A stretch of DNA of 64,000 nucleotides from JBBECJ01 sp963763325 (GTDB lineage: Bacteria > Chloroflexota > Chloroflexia > Thermomicrobiales > CFX8), in assembly GCA_963763325.1 (NCBI GenBank), contig CAVXOL010000001.1, positions 124,001-188,000 of the forward strand. The letters are read 5' to 3'. The position numbers and the translations under genes were made by a program. Position 1 is the first letter of the stretch, and the number at the start of each line of letters is the position of its first letter. The notes under the pieces were generated by a model. It did not search any database, was not told the origin of the DNA, and worked only from the letters and a program-made list of their open reading frames with translations. Below, in pieces: positions 10,197 to 20,296 of the stretch.

Positions 10197-13150
10197 CTAC
10201 GGTTCGTGGACCAGCATCGCGATCTCGTCGAGCGACCAGGCTCCGCCGGGCAACGAACGATAGGCTCCGATCTGAACAACTGGAGGCGTGACGCTTGTGT
10301 CCGGCGATGGCAGGGCGTACGTGTTGCGGAGCGAGGTAGCAGCGGCGGACAATTCACTGGCGCGCTGATCCCGCCCCTCTCGCCGGCAGACCTCGGCCAG
10401 TCCGTCGAGACAATCTGGCAGCTGTCTGCGTTCCCCAGCAGCGCGAAACCGGTCGATGGCTTCCTGCCACAGCGTGGTTGCGCTCGCCAGTTGTCCATCG
10501 TGCAATGCCAGCCGCGCCGTAACGCTCGACGCGCGGGCGATGCCCCAGTTCCAGCGACCACGACGGTAACGCGCCAACGCATCCCCGGCCAGACTGCGTG
10601 CGAGATCACGATTCCCGCGTTCGTATTCGACAGCTGCCAGTTCCACCAGTGGCTGGGCAATGAACGTCGAGACACGCGTGCGGAGCGTCACCTCCAATGC
10701 GTTATGTAGTGTTGCGACTGCTTCCCCGTGATGCCCCATCCGCCCGAGCGCGATGCCGAGCGCGACGAGGTTGTGGCCCAGGTAGCGCTTGTCGCCAACC
10801 GAGCGTGCGTGCGCCGCGCCATCCCGCAGCCAGCCGAGCGCGGCGGGACAATCTCCACTGTCTCGCGCGATCGTGCCGCGTCCGAGGCAGTACTGCGCCC
10901 GGCAGATCGGGTCGTCTGGTGCGAGAGCCAGCAGGCGTTCGATCCAGCAACTCGCGCGCTCGAAGTCGGCGGCACGCCAGGCGAGGACGGCGGCATCGAA
11001 CAGCGCGGCAGCCAGCACGTGGTCCGGAACCTGGTCGGCGTCCGGATCACCCAGCAGCCGATTCAGCCAGCCGCGTGCTTCATCGTTCAGCCCGAATTCG
11101 AGCCAACCTCGCTCCTCGCTGAAGCTGTAGATCGCATGCGCCAGCCGGACGCCATCGCCAATAGTCTGTCGACTGCCGGCCGCCGATTCCAGCGCGACGC
11201 GCAGGTTGCCCAGTTCGTCGCCGATCCAGTCGAGCCGGCCACCCTGCCAGAGGAACGGCTCGGCACGTTCTGTGACCTGCGCCACGTACCACGCACGCAG
11301 GCGATGCTGAACCGTGTCACGCTCACCAGTCTCGACCAGGAGGTGGAGTGCCCACTGCCGGATCGGTTCGAGCATACGGTAGCGCACTTCTGCCACTGAT
11401 CCAGTCGGAACGATCAACGATTTCTCGGCCAGTGACGAGAGCACGTCGAACTTCGATCGTCCTTCTGACCGGTCTTCAACCGCATCCGCAGCGGCGACAC
11501 TCCAGCTACCGGAGAAGATCGCTACGGCACGCAGCATCGCGCGCTCATCGTCATCCAGCAGCCGGTAGCTCCAGTCGAGCGCGGCCCGCAGCGAGCGTTG
11601 CCGTGGGTGGGCGGTACGCGGCCCGCTCGTCAGTAGTTCCAGCGCGTTGCCGAGTTGGGCCGCGATCTGGTCAACGCGCATCGTCCGCAGGCGAACCGCC
11701 GCAAGCTCGATTGCCAGCGGTAGACCTTCGAGCATCCTGCAGATCGTCACGACGGCCGGCGCAGTATCGGGTGTGAGGTGAAAACTCGGCAGTGCCGCCC
11801 GTGCCCGTTCGAGAAAGAGCGCGACTGATGGCACGAGCCGTAGATCGTCTTCGGCGATGCCGCCAGCACACTGCCGGTATCGCGAGCGGTGCGACCGGGC
11901 GGGTCACCTCACCGGCGACGCCCAGTGGCTCCCGGCTGGTCGCCAGCACCAGCAGCGCCGGGACAGGCACGCAGCAATCGGTCGACCGTGGCCGCGCAGT
12001 CGTCGATCACGTGTTCGCAGTTGTCGAGGATCAGCAGAATCGGCTCGGCGGCGATTGAGTTGGCGATGACATCGACATCGTCACGCGCTGGATCGTGCTG
12101 AAGCCGCATCGTGCTGGCGATCGCGCGTGGAACCCGCGTTCCATCCGCGACCGAGGCGAGATCGACGAACCAGCACCCACCTGTCGGATTCTCGTCACGT
12201 GCCACCTCACGCGCGAGCCGCGTCTTGCCGACCCCACCCGGACCAACCAGCGTGGTCAGGCGTGCCGATCCAAGCAGTTGGCGCAGATCGGCCAGATCAG
12301 CCTCGCGGCCGAGCAGGCTGGTGATGTCGTGGGCAAGGTTGCCGAGCGGCTGCGGGGTCTGCTGAGAAGACACCAGACCGGCGCGCTCACCGGCATGCAG
12401 CAGGTGAGTGTAGACATCTGTCGTCTCAGGGTCGGGAGAGGAACCCAGGTCGCGGAGCAACACGGCGCGAAAGCGCTCGTAGCAACGCTGCGCACGTCCC
12501 GGCTCTCCAGTCGCGACATACGCACGCATCAGGGACCGTTGGGCCGCCTCACGCAGCGGGTCGGACGCGACCAGTCGCTCCAACGTCGCGATCCCAACTG
12601 CCAGATCACCCGAATCGAGATGAACCTGAGCCAGCTCAGCCAGCAGTGTCAGCCACGTCTCGCGCAGCAGGTGCCGGCGGTTGGCAACCCAATCGGCGTA
12701 CAGGTCGTCTGGCAACAGGTCCCCGGCATAGCTCGCGATGGCAGATTCGAGTGCCACGCGTGATGGAGATCGCCGAGCGCGGGCGGCGCCTGCTTCGAAG
12801 ATGCCGACATCTGTCATCAACCCGTCGGGTGGGTAAAGCGCGACGGTGCCATTCGCGACCCGCAGCCAGGACGCTGCCTCTGCGCCACCCACCTCGGCCA
12901 ACCCGCGCCGCGCCAGATGTACGACTTTGTGGAGATTGTTCGCAGCCGCTGCCGGTTCGAGCGCCGGCCAGAGCATGTCCATTACCCATTCGCGGTGCAA
13001 CTGATGGTCCGGGGCGGGCGCGAGCGACAACAGCTTGAGCAGCGAGCGGACGCGTGACAACTTCCAGGCAGCGTCCGACACCACCCGACCATCAACGACG
13101 ACCCGGAACCCACCGAGCATTTCAATGCGTAGCCGGCACACCGATGTCAC
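10197..13150 (-). CDS. SARP/AfsR-type regulator: DNA-binding, BTAD, NB-ARC ATPase and TPR (frameshifted)
   Basis: GTG start at 13150 giving (V)TSVCRLRIEMLGGFRVVVDG, the usual opening of an OmpR-like winged helix in SARP regulators. The bacterial transcriptional activation domain follows (EAAQRSLMRAYVATGEPGRAQRCYERF), then the ATPase with Walker A LVGPGGVGKTRLA and Walker B ILLILDNCEHV, a REPLGVAGE segment, and a long helical TPR-like region to the end. Total about 980 residues. Two frame breaks near 11930 and 11840 fall between the ATPase Walker B and MLEGLPLAIELAAVRLR, which is continuous in other family members. It is divergent from the SDR gene, 161 bases apart; the regulated target is unknown. 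Confidence 0.82.
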
Positions 13151-13311
13151 AGCGTCCCGCCCTCCGCTACAGTCCGAGCCGAACGATCGGTCGCGATATC
13201 GTATCACCCATGCTCCGGGGCGCTCGGCTGTCTCAGCCGCCACCAGGGTCCCGGCCCACTTCCGCACCCGATCATCGCGCAGTGGTCTGCAGGTTGTGCC
13301 ATCATTCGGAG

Positions 13312-14760
13312 ATGGAGAATGCAGAACGCCCACCGCGAATCCTGATTGTCGGCGCAACCGGCTACATCGGCGGGCGCTTGTTGCGCAGATTCGAGGATCG
13401 TCGTCTGGCAGTCCGCTGTCTGGCCCGGCGACCGGAGTACCTGCGTGCACGCGTGACCGACACGACCGAGGTCGTCCGTGGCGACCTGCTGGATCCTGAG
13501 ACGTTGCCGGCCGCGCTGGACGGCATTGCGGTCGCCTATTACCTCGCGCACTCGATGGGGTCTGGAAAGGACTTCGAACGCGAAGAACGGCAGTCCGCGG
13601 AACACTTCGCGCGAGCGGCCCTGACCGCCGGCGTTGAGCGGATCATCTACCTTGGTGGCCTGGCGCACGGCGACGCCCTGTCGCCACATCTGGCAAGCCG
13701 GCAGGCGGTCGGGCGCGTGCTGCGGGAATCGGGTGTGCCGACGATCGAATTCCGCGCATCGGTCATCATTGGCTCAGGGAGCCTGTCGTACGAGCTCTTC
13801 CGGTCACTGGCGGAGAAGCTGCCGGTGATGACGACACCACGCTGGGTACGGACCCGGACCCAGCCGATCGCTGTTGAAGATGTCCTGGCCTATCTGGAAG
13901 CGGCCGCCGAGATCGACCTCGATGACAGTGTCGTCTACGAGATAGGCGGTGCTGACCAGGTGTCATATGAAGACCTGATGATCGAGTACGCGCGTCAGCG
14001 CGGTCTACGCCGCTGGATCGTGCCGGTGCCGATGCTCTCCCCGCGCATCTCCAGCCTGTGGCTGGGTCTCGTCACACCGGTCTACGCGCGGGTCGGGCGC
14101 AAGCTGGTCGACAGCCTGCGCAACGAGAGTGTCGTCCAGGATACCCGCGCCCTGGATGATTTCCCGATCCGGCCACGCGGGATGGTGTCCACGATCCAGC
14201 GTGCGCTCGTGAACGAGGACCGCGAGTTCGCAACCACGCGCTGGAACGACGCGCTCTCGATGCAAGGTCAGCCGGCGAGCTACGGTGGTGTCACATTCGG
14301 ACCGCGCATCGTTGACTCACGCGCCATCCGCGTACGCGCGACGGCAGCCCAGGCCTTTACGCCGATCCGGCGGATCGGCGGACGTAGTGGCTGGTACTAC
14401 GGCAATCAGCTCTGGCGGCTACGGGGACTTCTGGACCTGGCCATGGGCGGCGCCGGTTTACGACGCGGACGCCTCAATCCAGAGGTCGTTTTTCCCGGCG
14501 ATACGATCGACTTCTGGCGCGTTGAAGCGTACGAGCACGACCATCTGCTGCGCCTTGCGGCTGAAATGAAAGTGCCGGGTCGAGCCTGGTTGCAGTTCGA
14601 GGTTGAGCCTATCGAAGGTGGAACGCTGATCCGGCAGACTGCCATCTATGACCCGGTGGGATTACTCGGCCGGGCCTACTGGTACCTGCTCTATCCCATC
14701 CACCAGCTGGTGTTCCGTGGGATGCTGATAGGCGTCGCTCGCGCCATCCCACGTGCGTAG
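13312..14760 (+). CDS. SDR-family NAD(P)-binding protein with C-terminal DUF2867-type domain
   Basis: 482 residues from the ATG at 13312; the frame is open further upstream but overlaps the regulator's start region. The N-terminal Rossmann motif VGATGYIGGRLL (about residues 12-23), the conserved DGIAVAYYLAHSMGSG and YLGGLAH segments, and a C-terminal half from about residue 325 (SRAIRVRATAAQAFTPIRRIGG, GWYYGNQLWRLRGLLD) match large atypical SDR proteins fused to a START-like DUF2867 domain. The substrate is unknown. Its stop codon lies in the left arm of a hairpin shared with the convergent thiamine-transport gene. Confidence 0.85.
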   Translation: MENAERPPRILIVGATGYIGGRLLRRFEDRRLAVRCLARRPEYLRARVTDTTEVVRGDLLDPETLPAALDGIAVAYYLAHSMGSGKDFEREERQSAEHFARAALTAGVERIIYLGGLAHGDALSPHLASRQAVGRVLRESGVPTIEFRASVIIGSGSLSYELFRSLAEKLPVMTTPRWVRTRTQPIAVEDVLAYLEAAAEIDLDDSVVYEIGGADQVSYEDLMIEYARQRGLRRWIVPVPMLSPRISSLWLGLVTPVYARVGRKLVDSLRNESVVQDTRALDDFPIRPRGMVSTIQRALVNEDREFATTRWNDALSMQGQPASYGGVTFGPRIVDSRAIRVRATAAQAFTPIRRIGGRSGWYYGNQLWRLRGLLDLAMGGAGLRRGRLNPEVVFPGDTIDFWRVEAYEHDHLLRLAAEMKVPGRAWLQFEVEPIEGGTLIRQTAIYDPVGLLGRAYWYLLYPIHQLVFRGMLIGVARAIPRA

Positions 14761-14791
14761 CGACCGGATTCACCAGTTCGTCGCTACGCAC
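14753..14791. terminator. Bidirectional hairpin terminator between convergent genes
   Basis: Perfect 12-bp arms GTGCGTAGCGAC (14753-14764) and its complement (14780-14791) with a 15-base loop. The TAG of the SDR gene sits inside the left arm, the arrangement seen at other gene ends in this window. Confidence 0.65.
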
Positions 14792-14827
14792 ATCGACGCC
14801 GAGTCGTACTCGAAACGGTCGAAGGCA

Positions 14828-15946
14828 TTATTGCCCGTCGGCACGCTCGACAAACTCGTTCGTGAACGCCTCGTTCACATCGACATCCTCTTCGAGCAGG
14901 CCAGTCTCGCGCAGCCAGTCGTGGTAGGTCTGCCAGCGCTCCTCAGTCTGGGTACCCCAGGCGACGGCGCCGTCGTCGGTCCAGAGCGGGACGATCAGGC
15001 CGATGCCTTCGCGCTCGACCTCCTCGGCCGTCTCCGGGTAGGCCGCCATCAGCGCGTCGACAGCCGCATCGGGATCGGCAGCGGCTGCCTCGTAGCCGCG
15101 CTGGAGTGCGCGGATGAATCCTTCGACCGCATCAGGGTTCTCGTCGACGAAGGCATCGCCAGTCACCAGCAACAGCTCGTAGTAATCCGGCACGCCGTGG
15201 TCCTGGACATTCATCGCGACAACCGGCTCTCCCTGCTGCTCGGCCAGGATCGACTCGTGCACGAAGTAGCCGCCGATGATGGCGTCGACGCTGCCACCCA
15301 GCAGCGACGGCATCAGGTCGAACCCGACATTGACGATCTCGACATCGTCGAGCGACAGCCCGGCATCCTCAAGGATCGCACCCAGCATCGCCTCGTCGCT
15401 CGGGACGCCGGTGACGCCGATTGTCGTGCCCTCCAAGTCGGCCGGCTCAGTGATCCCGGACGATTCAAGCGCCATGATCGTGTTCAACGGATGCTGGACG
15501 AGCGCGGCGACCGACTGAATCTCCAACCCCTGCGAGCGGGCATAGAGCACATCGGCCTGATACGAGATCGTGAAGTCGTCGTCGCCGGTCGCGACAAGCT
15601 GGAGCGCCGTCGTGGGATCAGCCGGAACGTTGACCTCGACGTCCAGCCCCTCTTCCTCGAAGTAGCCGTTCTCCAACGCCATGAAGATACCGGTATGGTT
15701 GCCCCACGGGTACCAATCCAGGGCCAGCGAAATCTCGGTCATGTCGCCGCTGGCGGCTGTCGTCGGGCTGGAGTCGGTCCCCGCTGTCGGGCTGGCAGCT
15801 ACCGTCGCCGGGGAGTCAGTGCCGGTAGCCGCCGTCGCCGTCGGCTCGTCGTCATCGTCGTCGCCACAGGCCGCGACGAGCGACATCAGCAGGATGGCGG
15901 TGAGTAGCAGCGCGATGATCCGAAATGGTCCGTTGGTTCGTTTCAT
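14828..15946 (-). CDS. thiY: Thiamine-precursor ABC transporter substrate-binding lipoprotein (ThiY-like)
   Basis: About 372 residues; the ATG at 15946 is preferred because GAGGAG lies 9 bases upstream. Signal and lipobox (LLMSLVAACG) are followed by an Asp/Thr/Ser linker, then an NMT1/THI5-like periplasmic binding domain. The opening SLALDWYPWGNHTGIFMA, then DPTTALQLVATGDDDFTISY and ADVLYARSQGL, are characteristic of ThiY proteins binding pyrimidine precursors of thiamine (formylaminopyrimidine/HMP). Last gene of the set ATPase-permease-binding protein, led by a TPP riboswitch, which supports the assignment strongly. The exact ligand is inferred. Confidence 0.87.
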   Translation of the reverse strand: MKRTNGPFRIIALLLTAILLMSLVAACGDDDDDEPTATAATGTDSPATVAASPTAGTDSSPTTAASGDMTEISLALDWYPWGNHTGIFMALENGYFEEEGLDVEVNVPADPTTALQLVATGDDDFTISYQADVLYARSQGLEIQSVAALVQHPLNTIMALESSGITEPADLEGTTIGVTGVPSDEAMLGAILEDAGLSLDDVEIVNVGFDLMPSLLGGSVDAIIGGYFVHESILAEQQGEPVVAMNVQDHGVPDYYELLLVTGDAFVDENPDAVEGFIRALQRGYEAAAADPDAAVDALMAAYPETAEEVEREGIGLIVPLWTDDGAVAWGTQTEERWQTYHDWLRETGLLEEDVDVNEAFTNEFVERADGQ

Positions 15947-15985
15947 GTCTCTCATCTCCTCATTACTCCTTGAAGTGCGTGGGTG

Positions 15986-16835
15986 TCACCCACCCCGCCG
16001 ATCCACCCGCCGCCACGGCAGCGCGACCCGTTCAGCCAGCGCAACGAGTGCGAACAACGCGATCCCGAGCGCCGCCGCGACGAAGACGGCCGCGAAGAGG
16101 CGCGGGGTCTGGAACTGCGAGGCCGAGCGGGTCATCAGGTAGCCCAGGCCACTCGACGCGCCGACCCACTCGCCTACCAGCGCGCCGATGACGCACCAGG
16201 CGGCCGCGATGCGTGTGCCGGAGAACAACGCCGGCAGCGCGGCTGGGACGCGGACAATACGCATCATCTGCCAGCGGCTGGCGCCCATGCTTCGCAACAA
16301 CGCGAGCGCGTCAGCATCGGCGGCACGCAGAGCCATCGACCATGCTGACAACGATCGGGAAGAAGCAGGTCAGGACGACGACGATCACCTTCGGCGTCAT
16401 CCCATACCCGAACCAGATCAGCAGGATCGGCGCGAGGGCAATGATCGGCACCGCCTGGCTGGCGACGAGGGCCGGGTAGACAGCCCGCTCGACCAGCCGC
16501 GACGACGCGATCAACACCGCCAGCAGGACGCCAAGGACGAACGCCAGCGCCAGCCCAAGCAACATCTCCTGCAACGTCGTCCAGGTGTGCCGCCAGATCA
16601 ACGCCCGCGACTCGACCATCTCGCGCGCGATCTCGGTCGGCTTCGGGATGAACCAGGTCGGCGTGTCGCGCAGCCGAACAATCACTTCCCAGGCAAGCAG
16701 CCCGAGCGCCAGTACCAGTAGCGGCACGAGCCAACCGAGAACGACGCCCCACTCCGGCCGGCGGCGCGGTGTGGCTGGCCGCTCGCGTTGGCGGTCGGTG
16801 TCCGGCAGGGCGCGGCGGCGGGTCAGACCGGTCAT
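15986..16835 (-). CDS. thiX: Thiamine-precursor ABC transporter permease (ThiX-like, frameshifted)
   Basis: About 283 residues with one extra base near 16331 that breaks MVDGLRAADADALALLRSMGAS. An N-terminal Arg-rich segment, then about six hydrophobic segments (VLGWLVPLLVLALGLLAW, LLGLALAFVLGVLLAVLI, IALAPILLIWFGYGM and others) and the EAA-loop region ALLRSMGASRWQMMRIVRVPAALP that contacts the ATPase. It belongs to the SsuC/TauC/ThiX binding-protein-dependent permease group. The start overlaps the stop of the ATPase gene by 4 bases (ATGA), and the binding protein follows after about 40 bases, so this is one operon. Confidence 0.85.
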
Positions 16836-17569
16836 GGCAGGCTCCCGACCAGCGCGACCTCGTCATGCAGCGTCTCCAGCAGCGCCGCCTTCTGGGCAAC
16901 GAACTCCGGATCGCTGATCATCGCCGGCGTTCGTGGCCTCGGCAGGTGGACCGGCTCGACGAGCTTGATCCTCCCTGGCCGGGCCGTCATGACCGCCACC
17001 CGGTCGGCCAGCAGCAGCGCCTCCTCGACATCGTGCGTCACCAGCAGGATCGAGCGGCCAAGCTCGTCCCAGAGATCGAGCAGCCACTCCTGCATCGAGC
17101 GACGGGTCAGGGCATCCAGCGCCCCGAACGGCTCGTCAAGCAGCAACACCTCGCGCTCGGCAAGGACAGTCCGCAGGAACGCCGCCCGCTGGCGCATCCC
17201 GCCGGAGAGGGCAGCCGGGTAGTGATCACCGAAGCCGGCCAGCCCGAAGCGCGGAAGCAGCGCCCGCGCCCGCTCGCGCGCCTCGCGTTTGTCGATGCCG
17301 GCCACCTCAAGGCCGATGATGGCGTTGTCGAGGACTGACCGCCACGGCAGGAGCGCATCCCGCTGCGGCATCAGCGCCACCCGGCCGAGCCGGTTCGGGG
17401 CCGGCGCGCCATCCAGCCAGATCTCGCCCTCGTCTGGCTCCAGCAGTCCAGCGATGGCAGCCAGCAGCGTGCTCTTACCGCAGCCGGACGGACCGACCAG
17501 CGCGACCAATTCACCACGGCCAACCTCCAGGTTGACATCGCGGACGGCCTCGACCTCGTCGAACGTCAT
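16832..17569 (-). CDS. thiZ: Thiamine-precursor ABC transporter ATP-binding protein (ThiZ-like)
   Basis: 245 residues from the first in-frame ATG. Walker A GPSGCGKST, Q-loop ALMPQRDALLPW, signature LSGGMRQRAAFLRT, Walker B VLLLDEPFGALD and the switch His in LLVTHDVEEA are all intact; closest to the SsuB/TauB/ThiZ group. The true N-terminus is probably longer: the frame upstream reads AQVAIRGVS directly before this Met with no start codon or ribosome site, and coding-like sequence continues in the neighbouring frame back to about 17740. A one-base error near 17593 would join them. First gene of the riboswitch-controlled operon. Confidence 0.85.
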   Translation of the reverse strand: MTFDEVEAVRDVNLEVGRGELVALVGPSGCGKSTLLAAIAGLLEPDEGEIWLDGAPAPNRLGRVALMPQRDALLPWRSVLDNAIIGLEVAGIDKREARERARALLPRFGLAGFGDHYPAALSGGMRQRAAFLRTVLAEREVLLLDEPFGALDALTRRSMQEWLLDLWDELGRSILLVTHDVEEALLLADRVAVMTARPGRIKLVEPVHLPRPRTPAMISDPEFVAQKAALLETLHDEVALVGSLP

Positions 17570-17740
17570 CGAGACGCCGCGAATCGCGACCTGCGCCGTT
17601 CGAATGTGCCGAAGAGAATGCGGTTGCCATCGTCCCAGATCTCATCTGGAGCGGCGCGGGTCGAGAGGTCGCTGGCGGCATCGCTACCGCTGTCTGCGCT
17701 CTCAGGGCCGGATTCTGGCTGGGAGGGTTGTCCGGCCAAC

Positions 17741-17775
17741 AAAAAAGCGCCGGCTCGTCAACAGCTCCCAGCGCT
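17741..17775 (-). terminator. Riboswitch-controlled intrinsic terminator
   Basis: On the minus strand AGCGCTGG pairs with CCGGCGCT (8 bp, one G-T) around a loop and is followed by six T residues. It lies about 40 bases downstream of the TPP riboswitch and before the ABC genes, as expected for an attenuator that TPP binding switches on. Confidence 0.85.
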
Positions 17776-17814
17776 CGTCCTGCCCGAAGTCGTCACGCGC
17801 GATGCGTGAGTGCA

Positions 17815-17898
17815 GACATTCCTACGCTGGCATTACCCAGGTCAGGTCCAACGGTCGGTGACGGATCGGTCACCCTCTCAGCCTGGCTCCCCAAGCCC
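17815..17898 (-). promoter_or_regulatory. TPP riboswitch (THI element)
   Basis: The minus strand carries the THI-box landmarks in order: a 5' P1 strand, GGCTGAGAGGG, a variable hairpin GGTGACCGATCCGTCACC, then GGACCTGACCTGGGTAATG and CCAGCGTAGGAA. These are the conserved pyrimidine- and pyrophosphate-sensing cores of the TPP aptamer. It precedes the terminator at 17741 and the ThiZXY-like transporter, so it should shut off uptake when TPP is abundant. Confidence 0.95.
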
Positions 17899-17934
17899 CC
17901 GTCGCTCCCCCGGAGCGTTCGATTGTTGACATGA

Positions 17935-17963
17935 ATTGAATCAGGGGCCGCATGGAAGGTCAA
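17935..17963 (-). promoter_or_regulatory. Sigma-70-like promoter of the thiamine transport operon
   Basis: TTGACC (-35) and TTCAAT (-10) on the minus strand, spaced 17 bases. The predicted start falls about 30 bases before the riboswitch P1 strand. Confidence 0.55.
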
Positions 17964-17993
17964 GACAGGCCGAATTGAACGCGGAGACAGCAA

Positions 17994-18013
17994 GGCCGGT
18001 ACGAAGACCGGCC
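17994..18013 (-). terminator. Hairpin downstream of the RNase J gene
   Basis: Perfect 7-bp stem GGCCGGT/ACCGGCC with a 6-base loop, 26 bases after the RNase J stop. Only a weak T-rich tail follows. Confidence 0.5.
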
Positions 18014-18038
18014 CCCACTTGTTTCCGCGAACTGATGA

Positions 18039-19716
18039 TTACAACTCCGTCACGACCGGCAGGATCATCGGGCGCAGCTTAGCCTTCTGGAAGATGTAGC
18101 GCGCGACAGTGTCCTTGACGCGTGAGACGAGGTAGCCGTAGGACATGCCACCCTTGCGCAGCTGGCGTTCCAGGTAGTTCTTCAGCTCACGTTCGGCGGC
18201 GGTGATCAGGTCGCGGCTGTCCTCATCGTCAAAGCCCTTGCCGGTCAGTTCCGGGCCTGCGATCAGGATGCCGCGCTCCAGATCAACGACGACGGTCGCG
18301 ATGATGACCTGCGTGTTGGCGAGCTGGTCGCGATGACGCAGGACGACGTTGCGGTACCGATCGGTGCCGAGGCCGTCGACGAGGACGGCGCCGTAGGCAA
18401 CCGCCGGCTCCTTGCGCATGTCTCCCCGCGAGAAGGAGATCGGGATACCGGACTCCGGGATCATCGCGTTCTCGGGTGGGATGCCGCTATCGATCGCCAG
18501 TTGCCGGTACAGGTGCAGGTGGCGGTGCTCGCCGTGGATCGGGATGCTGAAGGTGGGACGGACGAGGTCGATCATCTGCCGGAGCTCGTCGCCGCCGCCG
18601 TGACCGGAGACGTGGATGCTCGGCTCAATCGCGGAGTAGCAAACGTTCGCGCCACGCTTGAAGAGGTTGTCGATCGTCTGGGCGACCGTCTCCTCGTTGC
18701 CCGGAACCGGTGTCGCCGAGAGGATGACGGTGTCGCCCTCCTGGATGCGCAGTAGCGGGTGGTCGCCGCTGGCCATCCGCGCCAGCGCCGCTGACGCCTC
18801 ACCCTGCGAGCCGGTCGTCAGGATCAGGATCTGGTCCTTCGGCAGCTTGATGACCTCGTCGGTGGGCAGCATTGAGCCGACCGGCGGCTGGATGTAGCCG
18901 AGGTCGATCGCGACCTTGACCGACTGCTCCATGCTGCGGCCAACGACGCCGATCTTGCGGCCATGCCGGGCGCCGACCTGGATCGCCTGCTCCAGCCGCA
19001 GGATGTTCGACGCGAACGAGGTCAGGATGACCCGCCCCTTCGCGCCGCCGATGACCCGATCGAGCGTCGCCGAGACGGTCGACTCACTCGGCGTCGCCTC
19101 CTTGCGTTCGATCCGGACCGTGTCGGAGAAGAGGGCGAGAACGCCCTCGTCGCCGAGCTCGCGCAGGCGCTTCTCGTCGGTCGCGTGGGCCGAGTGGCGG
19201 GGTCGGGTCGAACTTGAAGTCGCCAGTGTGGATGATGCGCCCGACCGGCGTCTTGATCGTGATCGCCATCGAGCCGGGGATCGAGTGTGTTACCGGGATG
19301 AACTCGACCTCCATGTGCTGGCCGACGTTGTACTTGATCCCCGGCTCAATCGGCATGAAGTCGGCCAGGTGCGCGTTCCGGGCCTCGTCGAGGCGGGAGC
19401 GGGCGAAAGCCAGCGCCAGCGGCGATCCGTAGATCGGGATCGGCGCAATCCGTTCGAGTTGCGGCAGGACGTATGGAAGCGAGCCGATGTGGTCCTCGTG
19501 GCCATGCGTGATCAGGATGGCCCTGAAGCGCTGGATATTCTCGATCACATAGGTGATGTCGGGGATGATCAGATCGATCCCACGCATCTCTTCTTCTGGG
19601 AACTTGGTGCCGGAGTCGATCATGACCATATCGCCGCGGTATTCGACGATCATCATGTTCTTACCGACTTCGCCAATTCCACCCAGTGGAATAGCCCTCA
19701 TTCGCGGTCGGGCCAT
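18039..19716 (-). CDS. rnj: Ribonuclease J (frameshifted)
   Basis: About 558 residues. The start is the ATG at 19716 (MARPRMRAIPLGGIGEVGKNM), with AAGGAGG 11 bases upstream. Metallo-beta-lactamase motifs THGHEDHIG (Zn ligands) and the HSIPGS region, GRIIHTGDFKFD, the beta-CASP domain (ILTTGSQGEASAALARMASG), PIHGEHRHLHLY and a C-terminal domain. Acts as a 5'-3' exo/endoribonuclease in mRNA decay and rRNA maturation. One frame break near 19195, in the DPTPATRPTRPTDEKR region, splits it. RNase J is usually important for growth and everything else is intact, so I read the break as a sequence error. Confidence 0.92.
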
Positions 19717-19971
19717 AGTATTGAGTTCCTCCTTCACGGCACGTCACGGGCCGATGCTGTTAATAGTGCCTCGTCAGTTGTTGTGGCAAGGATACCGCGC
19801 CATGCATAGACGCCGTTCGCGCGTCATGCACGCAGGATGCCTCGCTAACGACAGTTATGTCGCGCTTTACGTGGCACGGCGCTTGCCTCTCTGATTGCTA
19901 TGACAGGCTGCCCTCCGACAGCGTCCGAGTGGAGCTGGTCCGGTGCAGCCGATCAGCAGGAGGTGTATTTC

Positions 19972-20178
19972 GTGTCGCAGGTGAATGTCGATCCCAGTGG
20001 CGACGGCGGAGGAAGCGGCGTCAATGCCGTGGCCATCGTTGCGATTGTGATCCTGGTTATCCTCGCATTCCTCGCCGTTTACTTCTTGTTCCTCGGTGAT
20101 GACGGTGACGCAGACATCGACGCCGATATCGACGTTGGATCACCAACCACATACATCAGTCGCAGCTATGATGGCTAA
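19972..20178 (+). CDS. Small membrane protein with acidic tail
   Basis: 68 residues from a GTG preceded by AGGAGGTG (6-base spacing), which makes this start far better than the ATG of the longer frame at 19900. A Gly/Ser/Asp-rich N-terminus (VDPSGDGGGSG), one strong hydrophobic helix (AVAIVAIVILVILAFLAVYFLFL, about residues 18-40) and a tail with a DGDADIDADIDV repeat. The family is not recognised. It is the first of three small membrane-linked proteins in a row on this strand. Confidence 0.65.
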   Translation: MSQVNVDPSGDGGGSGVNAVAIVAIVILVILAFLAVYFLFLGDDGDADIDADIDVGSPTTYISRSYDG

Positions 20179-20296
20179 AAACCAGCATCCTCGTTGACGG
20201 ACATCGCCACGGTCCGTAAGATGCGGTGGTCCACTGGCGTGGGCTACCGCATTGTGGTTTCCGGGATATGAACGCCGCGACGTTGGCGCTGGGGTG

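Noticed and set aside
14753..15907. 384-codon plus-strand frame over thiY
   Set aside because: Antisense shadow of a clear lipoprotein gene; no ribosome site and no family features.
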